Positions 42,070-50,406 of a DNA stretch of 64,000 nt are shown here, piece by piece (position 1 is the first letter of the stretch; each line of letters opens with the position of its first letter). Source of the stretch: an uncultured Acidaminococcus sp. (GTDB lineage Bacteria; Bacillota; Negativicutes; Acidaminococcales; Acidaminococcaceae); the NCBI GenBank assembly GCA_900538365.1, contig UPXT01000001.1:29349-93348 (forward strand), in the 5' to 3' direction. The notes under the pieces are model-generated. The model saw only the letters and a program-made list of their open reading frames with translations. It made no database searches and was not told the DNA's origin. The position numbers and the translations under genes were made by a program.

Positions 42070-42921
42070 ATGATTGTAAAGAAATGGATGCTGACCCTTT
42101 CCTGCGCAGCCCTTTTGGCGGCGCCTGCGGCGGTCTTTGCTTTTGGCCATACGACGGTTGTTGCAGATTCAAGGTTGGGAGGATCGGTCCCTTATATCGA
42201 TGGCCTGCGTGAAGCGTATCTGCAAAATAATGTCAATGGGATCCTGCGGTCCCGAGCAGAAGCCCTGCAAAAAAAGGCAGGCGAAGGCGCTCGCCTTTCC
42301 TACGAAATCACACTCAATCGGCCGAGCCTTGTCAGTTTTGTCCTGAAAGCGGAAGGCCAGCGCACGGTCTATGACGGTGTCACCATTGATACGGAAGCCG
42401 GCAGTGTCCTTGATGAAAAGGACCTGCTCTATACCAAGAGCGCGGACTATGAGCGGCTCCTTGGCGGCAAGCGCTATGTCTTTGGTGAGACGGGCATCCT
42501 GGCAGAAAATGCCGACGGCGGACCCTTTACGGACCTGATTCCTTATGCCGACCTTACAGGGGCCATCAACGTTGGCGGCGGGGCACGCCTGCTCACCAGC
42601 TATAAGCTGACTAAAGAAGCGGCCGGCAAGACCCTTTCTGTGAATCCCGGCGAGCTCGTTGCTCTTTATCTTGATGCCAACCCGTCTCTAGGCCTTGAGT
42701 GGACCCTTACGGGAGAGGACCTTGGCCACGGCGTGATCGACATGGGGCATTCCTTCTACCTGCCTATGGAAAACCCTACGGGCCGCGGCGGTTCTCCGGG
42801 CCAAACCATTTTGTTCCTGACGTTCAGTCAGCCCGGAACCTACGAGGTAAGAGCCCTTTATGGAAAGAAGACGGCCAAGACTCCTTTTAATGAACTTGTC
42901 TACCATTTTGCCGTCAAATAA
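42070..42921 (+). CDS. Secreted protein with C-terminal chagasin-like (I42) inhibitor domain
   Basis: The 283-residue product has a signal peptide (MIVKKWMLTLSCAALLAAPAAVFAF). Its middle region contains GLREAYLQNNVNGILRSRAEALQKK and YDGVTIDTEAGSVLDEKDLLYT, like DUF3298/DUF4163-type domains. From residue 190 it has the three loops of chagasin-family cysteine protease inhibitors in modified form: NPSLGLEW, NPTGRGGSPG and a final TYEVRALYGK. It ends the pseudopilin operon at a distance of 14 bases with GGTGGAGG upstream, and may control a protease in the periplasm or outside. The inhibitor role is inferred from the motifs. Confidence 0.65.
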   Translation: MIVKKWMLTLSCAALLAAPAAVFAFGHTTVVADSRLGGSVPYIDGLREAYLQNNVNGILRSRAEALQKKAGEGARLSYEITLNRPSLVSFVLKAEGQRTVYDGVTIDTEAGSVLDEKDLLYTKSADYERLLGGKRYVFGETGILAENADGGPFTDLIPYADLTGAINVGGGARLLTSYKLTKEAAGKTLSVNPGELVALYLDANPSLGLEWTLTGEDLGHGVIDMGHSFYLPMENPTGRGGSPGQTILFLTFSQPGTYEVRALYGKKTAKTPFNELVYHFAVK

Positions 42922-42951
42922 GCAAACGAAAAGAACCGGACCCTTGTGATG

Positions 42952-43132
42952 TGTACCCCAAAAAGTGGACGCATATAAATTGGTTAAATGGCATTAGTGG
43001 ATGTTTCCCGATATATTTCGGGAGGCATCCATTTTGTTTTTTTTCTGAATCCTTTCCTTACCCATTAGCTTAAATTCAGTCGTATCACGCAAAATGTACC
43101 CTCCTTACTGGGTGTCCAGTAAAGAGGGTACA
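42952..43132 (-). mobile_element. Internally deleted IS150-like element (MITE-like), 181 bp
   Basis: One end reads TGTACCCCAAAAAGTGGAC (42952-42970) and the other, read inward on the minus strand, TGTACCCTCTTTACTGGAC (from 43132); together they form imperfect terminal repeats. Next to the latter lies the end hairpin (43095-43132), then a TTG-started frame LRDTTEFKLM, then an abrupt join to the far end. The region between holds a small hairpin TCCCGATATATTTCGGGA. The transposase is missing, so it could move only with help. Confidence 0.7.
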
Positions 43133-43142
43133 TTTCATTAGG

Positions 43143-44867
43143 TCACGGTTCTTTTTTTGGCTCGACGTTGATGGTTTTCTGGTTGGTAAAAATGACAAAG
43201 CCCGGCTTGGCTCCATTTGGCTTTTTTACATAGCGGCGCTGCGTGCAGTCGATGGGAACGCGGCTGGAAAAGCGTCCTTTGCTGTAGTAAGCGGCGATTT
43301 GGGCAGCCCGTAGAATATCTTCTTCCCTGGGACTTGGAAGGGTCGTTTTCAGGATGACATGGGAGCCGGGGATGTTCTTGGCATGGAACCAAAGATCATG
43401 GGCGCGCCCCAGTTTGAAGGTGACATAGTCATTCTGCTTGTTGTTTTTCCCCACATAAAGGAGGGTATCTTCCGAAAGGGATACCTTAAGCGGAACCGAT
43501 TTGGACTGGACGGCCATTTTTTTGCGAGGCCGGGGAAGGAGGCCAAGGGCAATGATTTCTTCCTTAATCTCTGAAACGTCCCCTTTGGTGATTGCTGTAT
43601 CAAGGGAGGCGTCAAGACTTTCTAGATAGGTAAGGAGACTGTCTGTTTCTTCCTGCTGGGTATGGATCTCGCTCACCGCTCGTTTGTACTTGTTATAGCG
43701 CTTGTAGTAGGCTTGGGCATTTTCCATGGCTGTCAGCTGGGGCTGGAGCGGGATGGTAAGGGGCTCATTGGTATAGATGTTAGGGAGCGTTACTGCCTTT
43801 TGCCCCTTCTTTAAGGCAGTTCCATAAGCCATGAGCGTATCGGCCATGATTTTATGGGTATCGGCGTCTTCGGCCCGCAAGAGATCGTTCTGGAGCGCCT
43901 TTTGTTTTTTCTTGGTTTTTGCAATATGGCTGAGGACCAGCTTTTGCAGGGTATCCTTTTCGGGAATCTGGATGGGAACAAGGCTTGCACTGTAGAGCAG
44001 GGCGGCTAGCAGACAGGGGAAGGAGCGAGGCGTCATCTTTTCCCCTACATGGGCTTCATAGGCCGCTAGGTGCTTCATCCGGTTGCGCCCATCGATTTGG
44101 GCCATGACAGTCTGGTTTTCCCCTGTGAGACGGGCTTTTACTTCTTCCTGGATGGAGGCAATGGCTTTTTCAAGGGCGTCTGCTTCCGTCAGGGAAATAA
44201 GGGCCGGTTTCTTGTCAAAGCCAGCACGGTAGACGATTTCCTGGGCTGTTTCTTTTCCGATGCCTACGGTTACGGCAATAAGGGCAGCGGTAAGACTGTC
44301 TTTTCCGCTTGCCACACAAGCCTCCCTGATGGCATGGGGATCGCCCTCCAGAAAGGAAATGCCCTCCATAAGGGGCGGCGCTTCATAGGGCTTATTTGGC
44401 AGGATCTGACGTACGCGGCTTTCTTTCTTTCCAATGTGGCGCAAAGAGTCGACGATGAGTCCTGCTTCATCGACAAAGATGATGTTGCTGTTTTTCCCCG
44501 TCAGTTCGAGGATCAGTTTTTTGGTTACGATCTTGCGTTCCCGGCCAATCAAATCAATGCCTATGACAAGGACGCGGTCAAGGCCCAGCTGCGTGATGGA
44601 CGTAATGCGGCCTTCTTCAAGGTGCTTACGGAGAAGCATGCAGAAACTGGGCGGCATATCAGGACGTTCAGGAAGACGCTCGGGAAGGGTCACGAGGGGG
44701 GAATCCCCAGATAGGTCAATGAGCAGGTTGTCGGTATGGGTTGGAAGCGTAATCTCAAGGAGCAGGGAATTGCGGCTCGGCATGAAAATCTTATAGATCC
44801 TGCCGTTTTCCAGATGGTCCCGCAGCTCTTTAGCTAGAACGCTTAAGGTCATGCCTTCGAGGTTCAT
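43143..44867 (-). CDS. rqcH: Ribosome quality control protein RqcH (NFACT family)
   Basis: The 574-residue product fits Rqc2/RqcH, which binds obstructed 50S subunits and adds C-terminal alanine tails. NFACT-N covers MNLEGMTLSVLAKELRDHL with MPSRNSLLLEI and SFCMLLRKHLEEGRI, then a helix-hairpin-helix segment near 180-220, a long coiled coil (residues 290-440), and the NFACT-R end with VGKNNKQNDYVTFKLGRAHDLWFHAKNIPGSHVIL. The old name 'fibronectin-binding protein' refers to the same family. AAAGGAGG precedes the ATG. Confidence 0.93.
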   Translation of the reverse strand: MNLEGMTLSVLAKELRDHLENGRIYKIFMPSRNSLLLEITLPTHTDNLLIDLSGDSPLVTLPERLPERPDMPPSFCMLLRKHLEEGRITSITQLGLDRVLVIGIDLIGRERKIVTKKLILELTGKNSNIIFVDEAGLIVDSLRHIGKKESRVRQILPNKPYEAPPLMEGISFLEGDPHAIREACVASGKDSLTAALIAVTVGIGKETAQEIVYRAGFDKKPALISLTEADALEKAIASIQEEVKARLTGENQTVMAQIDGRNRMKHLAAYEAHVGEKMTPRSFPCLLAALLYSASLVPIQIPEKDTLQKLVLSHIAKTKKKQKALQNDLLRAEDADTHKIMADTLMAYGTALKKGQKAVTLPNIYTNEPLTIPLQPQLTAMENAQAYYKRYNKYKRAVSEIHTQQEETDSLLTYLESLDASLDTAITKGDVSEIKEEIIALGLLPRPRKKMAVQSKSVPLKVSLSEDTLLYVGKNNKQNDYVTFKLGRAHDLWFHAKNIPGSHVILKTTLPSPREEDILRAAQIAAYYSKGRFSSRVPIDCTQRRYVKKPNGAKPGFVIFTNQKTINVEPKKEP

Positions 44868-44892
44868 AAAAAAGCCTCCTTTTGGCTTATAT

Positions 44893-44921
44893 TTGCACGA
44901 TTTTCCGTTTTTCTATATAAT
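44893..44921 (+). promoter_or_regulatory. Promoter of the secreted protein / yicC operon
   Basis: TTGCAC (44893-44898) and perfect TATAAT (44916-44921) with 17 bp between, 105 bp before the start codon. Confidence 0.65.
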
Positions 44922-45026
44922 ATATGGATACATTGTGCGTGGTCCGTAATTGTAAGATGCCAGACGGCACTTTACACAGTATAATATGCGGATTCCTTCT
45001 GGTCAAACCGCAAAGGAGATTATGGA

Positions 45027-45650
45027 ATGAAAAAAACAGGATTGCTGCTTGCTGCCCTTTTGACATTGACCCAATCGGCTTACGCCATGCTCCCCCTTAC
45101 GGAAAACAATATTGCTGCTGCCCAGCTTTACGGAACCCAGCGCAAAGGGGCGTCGGACCTTGAATTGGTGGCGCCTTGGACCGTTTACGACCGCAAGCAG
45201 ACGAACCGCTATGGCGTCGGGGAAAAAGCAATCATGTACACGCCCTATCTGATGGCTGCCATCGATGCCAAGAGTGCTGCGGAAAATGGGGGAAATCCAA
45301 CAGTCAGCCGGGGCATGAAGGTGGCCAAGGCCTATGACGGCGTGCTTGCCCTTGGGGTCACGATTAGTACAACGACCAAGCTTGAACCGAAATTCCTCAA
45401 GGTTAAGATGTATCAGGGCACTAATGTGGTGGAACCCTATTATACGAATCTCAACCATGCGGCTAGACGCAAGATGAAGATCAACAGTGCCGCCGCGGGC
45501 GGTGTCGTTACGGTCAATGTCTGGGATGATCAGTATTATATCTATTTTGACCTTAAGAAGCTCGATCCCAAACGGACCATGGTCCTTGCCGTAACCGATG
45601 AAGTCGGCGGGACGCGGGAATACGTGCTGAAACTGGACAAAGTGAACTAA
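45027..45650 (+). CDS. Secreted protein of unknown function
   Basis: The 207-residue product has a signal peptide (MKKTGLLLAALLTLTQSAYA) and a beta-rich mature part, for example APWTVYDRKQTNRYGVGEKAI and GTRDDVL-like turns near the end (YVLKLDKVN). I recognise no domain. AAAGGAG lies before the ATG. It is separated from yicC by only 12 bases and is probably cotranscribed with it. Confidence 0.65.
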   Translation: MKKTGLLLAALLTLTQSAYAMLPLTENNIAAAQLYGTQRKGASDLELVAPWTVYDRKQTNRYGVGEKAIMYTPYLMAAIDAKSAAENGGNPTVSRGMKVAKAYDGVLALGVTISTTTKLEPKFLKVKMYQGTNVVEPYYTNLNHAARRKMKINSAAAGGVVTVNVWDDQYYIYFDLKKLDPKRTMVLAVTDEVGGTREYVLKLDKVN

Positions 45651-45662
45651 GGGGGCCTTAAG

Positions 45663-46565
45663 TTGTTAAAGAGTATGACCGGCTACGGACGTGGCGATTA
45701 TCAGGATGATTCGTTTTCCTTTACCTTTGAAATCAAGACCGTGAATCACCGTTATGCGGAACTGTCCATCCGCATGCCGCGTTTCTTGGCACCCCTTGAA
45801 AACCGGATGCGCAAGGTGATCTTGGATGATGTGAGCCGGGGACATATGGACGTTTTTGTCAATGCCGCCTATACGGGAACGGAAGGCCGTCAGATTACAA
45901 TTGACAAAGGACTTGCAAAGGCTTATCATGATAGTTTAGAGGAACTTTCAGCCCTTTTGGGCGCTCGTGAAGGCGCGGTTGATGAGGGGCGGGAGGTTCT
46001 TTTTGTGGCAAAATGTCCTGAAGTGGTCATCCCCGGGGAGGCAAAGATCGATCTTGAAGCGCTCTGGCCCCATATGCTGGATGCCATCAAGACGGGACTG
46101 CTCCATTTGGACGCGATGCGGGAGGAAGAAGGCCGTAACATCTCCCAAGATGTGGCACGCCGCGTAGACCTCATCGAGGAAAAGCTTTTCCTCATCGAAA
46201 AACGTGCCCCCGAAGCGGTCAAGGACTATGAAAAGCGCCTTGAAGAGCGGCTCCTTGATGCCCTGCGGGCCCATGGAGTAGGGGACCTTGATGAATCGCG
46301 TCTCATTCAGGAAGTTGCCCTCTATGCGGACAAGGTGAACACGACAGAGGAGATGGTCCGTCTCCACAGTCATATCAAGCAGTTCCGCCAGATGCTTCAG
46401 GAAGATCATCCTGTCGGTCGGCGTATGGACTTCTTGATACAGGAATTTAACCGTGAAGCCAACACCATTGCCTCCAAATGCAGTGATTCGACGATGACCC
46501 AGACTGTCGTTGAAATGAAGGGCGAAATTGAAAAGGTCCGGGAACAGATCCAAAATATTCAATAG
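45663..46565 (+). CDS. yicC: YicC family endoribonuclease-like protein
   Basis: The 300-residue product has the hallmark start LKSMTGYGRGDY, IKTVNHRYAELSIRMPR and the conserved C-terminal QEFNREANTIASKCSD with EKVREQIQNIQ. E. coli YicC is an endoribonuclease involved in small RNA turnover. A TTG is used as start, preceded by AAGGGGG. It stands in the usual order yicC-remA-gmk-rpoZ-coaBC. Confidence 0.94.
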   Translation: MLKSMTGYGRGDYQDDSFSFTFEIKTVNHRYAELSIRMPRFLAPLENRMRKVILDDVSRGHMDVFVNAAYTGTEGRQITIDKGLAKAYHDSLEELSALLGAREGAVDEGREVLFVAKCPEVVIPGEAKIDLEALWPHMLDAIKTGLLHLDAMREEEGRNISQDVARRVDLIEEKLFLIEKRAPEAVKDYEKRLEERLLDALRAHGVGDLDESRLIQEVALYADKVNTTEEMVRLHSHIKQFRQMLQEDHPVGRRMDFLIQEFNREANTIASKCSDSTMTQTVVEMKGEIEKVREQIQNIQ

Positions 46566-46581
46566 TGGCAAGGAGTAGGAA

Positions 46582-46866
46582 ATGGACATCAAACTGATCA
46601 ATATAGGATTTGGCAATATTGTATCGGCCCAACGGGTCGTTACCATCATCGGCCCGGAATCGGCGCCTATCAAGCGGATCATCCAGGATGGCCGCGACAA
46701 AGGTGTCGTCATTGATGCAACCTATGGGCGCCGAACCCGTTCCGTCCTCATCATGGACAGCGGACATTTGGTCCTTTCGGCCCTGCAGCCAGAGACCATT
46801 GCCAACCGGTTTGCCGTTGACGATGACATTGACGACGAAGCTGGAGAAGGAGGAGACCATGAATAA
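46582..46866 (+). CDS. remA: RemA family regulator (DUF370)
   Basis: The 94-residue product has LINIGFGNIVSAQRVVTIIGPESAPIKR and ATYGRRTRSVLIMDSGHLVLSALQPETIANRF, typical of RemA. B. subtilis RemA is an arc- or ring-forming DNA-binding activator of matrix and osmoprotection genes. No spore or matrix genes are in the window. The last residues are acidic (DDDIDDEAGEGGD). Its end overlaps gmk by eight bases. Confidence 0.94.
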   Translation: MDIKLINIGFGNIVSAQRVVTIIGPESAPIKRIIQDGRDKGVVIDATYGRRTRSVLIMDSGHLVLSALQPETIANRFAVDDDIDDEAGEGGDHE

Positions 46867-47488
46867 ACCCCAGGGAATCTTACTTGTCCTTTCTGGACCA
46901 AGCGGTGCCGGCAAAGGAACTATCTGCGGACGGCTCCTTGAAAAACGGGACCAAATGGCCTATTCTGTTTCCTGCACGACCCGTGAACCCCGCAAGGGTG
47001 AAGTGGACGGCAAGAACTATTTCTTCAAAACCCGTGAGGAATTTGAGGAAATGATCAAAAATGGCGGACTTCTGGAACATGCTTCCGTTTATGGAAACTA
47101 CTATGGGACCCCTCGCCAGTACGTTCTTGATAAGCTGAACGAAGGTCTTGACGTCGTTCTTGAAATCGATCCTCAAGGCGCGCTGCAGGTCAAAAAGAGC
47201 TATCCTGACGGGGTGTTTGTTTTCATCGTCCCGCCGTCCCTTGACGAACTCAGCAAGCGCATCTATAAACGCGGGACCGATGCTGTTGATGTCATTAAGC
47301 GCCGACTTAGTGCAGCAACGTCAGAACTTGCCTATGCTTCGAAGTATGATTATATTGTCGTCAACGATGAAGTGGAAAAGGCCACGGACAAGGTCAGTAA
47401 GATCATCGATGTGGAACATCTCAAAGTAGGCCGAACCTATTACATTGTTGATGAAATCTGCCAACAAAAGACGACTGAACAAGACTAA
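46859..47488 (+). CDS. gmk: Guanylate kinase
   Basis: The 209-residue enzyme phosphorylates GMP. It has the P-loop LSGPSGAGKGTICGRLLEK at the start, then SCTTREPRKGEVDGKNYFF, the GMP site GNYYGTPRQYVLD, DPQGALQVK and the lid R-x-x-x-R region (KRIYKRGTDAVDVIKRRL). AGGAGGAG lies within the remA end, and the frame's earlier starts lie inside remA. Confidence 0.96.
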   Translation: MNKPQGILLVLSGPSGAGKGTICGRLLEKRDQMAYSVSCTTREPRKGEVDGKNYFFKTREEFEEMIKNGGLLEHASVYGNYYGTPRQYVLDKLNEGLDVVLEIDPQGALQVKKSYPDGVFVFIVPPSLDELSKRIYKRGTDAVDVIKRRLSAATSELAYASKYDYIVVNDEVEKATDKVSKIIDVEHLKVGRTYYIVDEICQQKTTEQD

Positions 47489-47503
47489 AGGAGTGTTGTT
47501 ATC

Positions 47504-47716
47504 ATGACTATGATCGATCCGTCCATTGATTATCTGGCTGAAAAAGTGGGTTCCAAATACGGCCTTGTCATCATGGCCGCCAAACGGGCACGTCAGCTTG
47601 TTGACCATGCACCGGCCCTTGTCGAAAGCAATTCCAATAAGCCCGTTTCCATCGCCATGGAAGAAATTGCCCAAGGGCTTATAACGGCAGAACCCAAAGC
47701 GAACACCAAGAAATAA
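47504..47716 (+). CDS. rpoZ: RNA polymerase omega subunit
   Basis: The 70-residue product has YGLVIMAAKRARQLVDHAP and KPVSIAMEEIAQGLI, the conserved omega motifs that help fold the beta' subunit. Its place between gmk and coaBC is standard. AAAGGAG precedes the ATG. Confidence 0.94.
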   Translation: MTMIDPSIDYLAEKVGSKYGLVIMAAKRARQLVDHAPALVESNSNKPVSIAMEEIAQGLITAEPKANTKK

Positions 47717-47728
47717 AAGGAGTCCACT

Positions 47729-48928
47729 GTGTTAGAGGGCAAAAAGATTGCAATCGGTGTAACCGGTGGGATTGCCTGCTATAAGGTGGTCACCCTCGTC
47801 AGCCGTCTTGTCCAGGCGGGGGCAGAGGTCCGTGTCGTGATGACGGAAGCAGCCACTAAGCTTGTGTCCCCTCTGTTATTCAAGGAAATCAGCGGCGCGC
47901 CTGTTGCCTATGACATGTGGCGCGGCAATGATGAATTCAATGTGGAACACGTGGCTTTGGGCCGTTGGTGCGATCTTATGGTTGTGGCACCGGCTACCGC
48001 CAATATCATCGGTAAGATGGCTGGCGGCATTGCTGATGATCTCCTGTCGACGACGCTCATGGCCTGTGATAAGCCCAAGATCATCTGCCCGGCCATGAAC
48101 ACGAATATGCTCAATAATCCGGCTGTCGTGCGCAACCTGGAAACGCTGCGCAGGGATGGCATCCTCATCATGCCTAGCGGAGCGGGCTATTTGGCCTGCG
48201 GTATCAATGGGGCAGGACGCCTTCCTGAACCGGAAGATATCAAAGCCTATCTTGACGACTTTTTTGCAAAACGCGACGGCGACCTTCGGGGGCGCCGCAT
48301 CCTCGTGACTGCGGGGGGAACTCGGGAAGCCATTGACCCGGTACGCTTTATCGGCAACCGGTCGAGCGGCAAGATGGGTTATGCTATTGCCCGCGATGCC
48401 GCGCGCCGCGGCGCTGATGTGATTCTTGTTTCAGGACCGACGGCCCTTGCTGTCCCACGGAATGTAACGCTGGTTCCTGTGGAGTCGACCCAGGAGATGC
48501 TGGATGCCTGCCTCAATGTCTATGACTCGGTGGATGCCGTAATCAAGGCTGCTGCCGTTGCCGATTACCGGCCTCATGAAAAAGCGCTGCAGAAGATCAA
48601 GAAAAATGAGGAGAGTCTCACCATCGATCTTGATAAGAACCCTGATATCCTGAAACTATTGGGAGAAAAGAAGACCCATCAGTTCCTCGTCGGGTTTGCC
48701 GCAGAAACGCAGAACCTCATTGTCAACGCGGCCGCCAAGGTGCAGAAAAAGCATCTTGATATGATTGTTGCAAACGACGTCACGGCCCCAGGTGCTGGTT
48801 TCAGTACGGATACGAACATTGTCAAGCTTCTTTTTCCCGATGGAACCATCAAGGAACCGGGTCTCATGTCAAAAGAAGATGTCGGAAATCTCATCCTTGA
48901 TATCGTGCGAGACCAAACCGCTGAATAA
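47729..48928 (+). CDS. coaBC: Bifunctional CoaBC (phosphopantothenoylcysteine decarboxylase/synthetase)
   Basis: The 399-residue protein catalyses two steps of CoA synthesis. CoaC half: GVTGGIACYKVVTL, the active-site NVEHVALG, APATANIIGKMAGGIADDLL, PAMNTNM and LACGINGAGRLPEP. CoaB half: TAGGTREAIDPVRFIGNRSSGKMGYAIA, VIKAAAVADYRP with KIKK, and QFLVGFAAET. Translation starts at a GTG behind AAAAGGAG. It ends the operon; a terminator follows. Confidence 0.96.
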   Translation: MLEGKKIAIGVTGGIACYKVVTLVSRLVQAGAEVRVVMTEAATKLVSPLLFKEISGAPVAYDMWRGNDEFNVEHVALGRWCDLMVVAPATANIIGKMAGGIADDLLSTTLMACDKPKIICPAMNTNMLNNPAVVRNLETLRRDGILIMPSGAGYLACGINGAGRLPEPEDIKAYLDDFFAKRDGDLRGRRILVTAGGTREAIDPVRFIGNRSSGKMGYAIARDAARRGADVILVSGPTALAVPRNVTLVPVESTQEMLDACLNVYDSVDAVIKAAAVADYRPHEKALQKIKKNEESLTIDLDKNPDILKLLGEKKTHQFLVGFAAETQNLIVNAAAKVQKKHLDMIVANDVTAPGAGFSTDTNIVKLLFPDGTIKEPGLMSKEDVGNLILDIVRDQTAE

Positions 48929-48937
48929 TAAAAATCA

Positions 48938-48981
48938 AGATGAACTGTCATCACTGTATAGTGACGGCAGGTCATTTTTCA
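48938..48981 (+). terminator. Terminator after coaBC
   Basis: ATGAACTGTCATCACT (48940-48955) pairs with AGTGACGGCAGGTCAT (48960-48975) with a few wobbles/mismatches, then TTTTTC. Confidence 0.75.
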
Positions 48982-49495
48982 TTGCCCTTTGGTATGGACG
49001 CCTTAGGAAAAACCCTGATGGTTGGGTCTTTCCTTCCGGTCTTTTTTTTCATGTACCTTTTTCGAATATGGCCCCCGATTGGCTCAGATGCTCAGAAAAA
49101 CGCACAGCAGAAGGGTGGCGCCGCACAATGAATGCTCCGTACCACTTTCCAATTTGCTTTTGCGAATTTGATTCAGATGGGTCCAGCTGCGAGAAGCACC
49201 CCGCTTCCACCGACGACGGCGAAATTTCTGCAATCACAGTTTATTAACACCTCCGTATTTTCTTCCATTGTACGATAGGCGATGAGACCATTGTTTCACC
49301 TCACTCTTTTTTAGCAATGGCTCATGCACTTCATCAATTCAGCCCGATTTCTGGATGGACAAAAAAGACGCACGAAAGCATATTTCGGACAATGTTAACA
49401 TGAGATTGATCTATGCACCCTTGTGCGATGCGTCATGTCTTCATTGTCATCTCCTGAATATAAAAAAAGGCAATGAAGGCAACTTGTATATCGAG

Positions 49496-49518
49496 TCGGA
49501 GCGATTTTTGCTTCGAGT
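49496..49518 (-). repeat. A-loop hairpin repeat, copy 4
   Basis: On the minus strand: ACTCGAAGC-AAAAAT-CGCTCCGAC, with one arm mismatch (A for G). It lies about 145 bases beyond the stop of the minus-strand nuclease gene and in its sense orientation. Confidence 0.6.
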
Positions 49519-49662
49519 AAAAAACCATGTCTTGTGTACATTGAGGAGATTGAGGCCCGCGGGCGATAAAGTAAATGAGCCCATCTCTTCAGATGTATCG
49601 TCTCCAAAGAGTGGGCTCATAGCTTGCAGCAAAGCGAAGCGATGTTTATCCCGACTTAAGCG

Positions 49663-50406
49663 TTATGCTTTTTTGCTCCGACCGGTTTCGTAATTGATGG
49701 TAATCCCTGGTTGGTTGTTATATACATAGACGTTGAACTGGACTCCAGCGCCTTTATCTTCGACACTGTAGGCTTCCATTTGAACGCCCCGCGCCACAAG
49801 TTCCCGATCCTTAAAGATGGGAGTGACCCGATAGAGCACATGGTGATTGGTTTCTTTGACATAGTCAGCCACCATGTTTTCAAAGGGCAGCATTCCTGTT
49901 ACGTTAAGATATCTTGTTCCCGTAATCAGATTGCGCGGGTTGGCGTTTTCTGCTGTCAACTGATACCCAATCAAATGACAGCGGTTGTAGAGGTACTTGC
50001 CGTCAATGCCATCATACTTGATGGTTTGCCAGCCCGAAGGTTTGATGCTTCCAATGGCTCCGCGTTTTTTTGTCGGCATGGTAGATCGACTCACGTTGGC
50101 AAAGGCCACGCCGCAGCGCCCTAGACTGTCAAGTTTGCTGTAGTGTTCAAAGGAACTGGTAGAAGCTTTGTCCTTATCGGAAAAGCTCGGTATATTATCA
50201 TTGATGACAACATAAGGTTTGCCGGAAAATTCCGGAATGCTTGTCAGATCAAATGAGGCTTGGGCTGCCGAGGCTTTTTGGGTGCTGACAGGTGCCGCCG
50301 CGGGCGCGCTCTTTTTTGATGCTGCTTCCTTGGACTGGCCGCAGCCTGCTGCAATAAGTGAAAGGGAAAGTAAAAGGGAAGCCGCAAGGTTCATGATTTT
50401 TTTCAT
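49663..50406 (-). CDS. DNA/RNA non-specific endonuclease, lipoprotein (DNA-entry type)
   Basis: The 247-residue product has a signal with lipobox LIAAGC (Cys near residue 22), an Ala/Ser-rich linker, and a beta-beta-alpha metal nuclease domain: GWQTIKYDGIDGKYLYNRCHLIGYQL (histidine of the NRCH motif as general base) and NPRNLITGTRYLNVTGMLPFEN (metal-binding Asn). It resembles streptococcal EndA-type nucleases that degrade one strand during DNA uptake; nutrient scavenging is an alternative. It is anchored outside the inner membrane. The start overlaps the upstream gene by four bases. Confidence 0.88.
   Translation of the reverse strand: MKKIMNLAASLLLSLSLIAAGCGQSKEAASKKSAPAAAPVSTQKASAAQASFDLTSIPEFSGKPYVVINDNIPSFSDKDKASTSSFEHYSKLDSLGRCGVAFANVSRSTMPTKKRGAIGSIKPSGWQTIKYDGIDGKYLYNRCHLIGYQLTAENANPRNLITGTRYLNVTGMLPFENMVADYVKETNHHVLYRVTPIFKDRELVARGVQMEAYSVEDKGAGVQFNVYVYNNQPGITINYETGRSKKA

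Larger units (their letters stand above)
48929..49662. other. 734-base gene-poor stretch after coaBC
   Basis: No gene is supported: the frames here have no motif or ribosome site. It contains the coaBC terminator, an A-loop repeat at 49497, and a stem of 9 bp, ATGAGCCCA/TGGGCTCAT (49575-49583, 49612-49620), with internal TCTCTT/AAGAG pairing. That stem may serve as terminator of the minus-strand nuclease gene. Otherwise it looks like decayed sequence. Confidence 0.4.

Noticed and set aside
48990..49640. Several 60-110 codon frames after coaBC
   Set aside because: They overlap each other on both strands, have no ribosome sites and no recognisable family.
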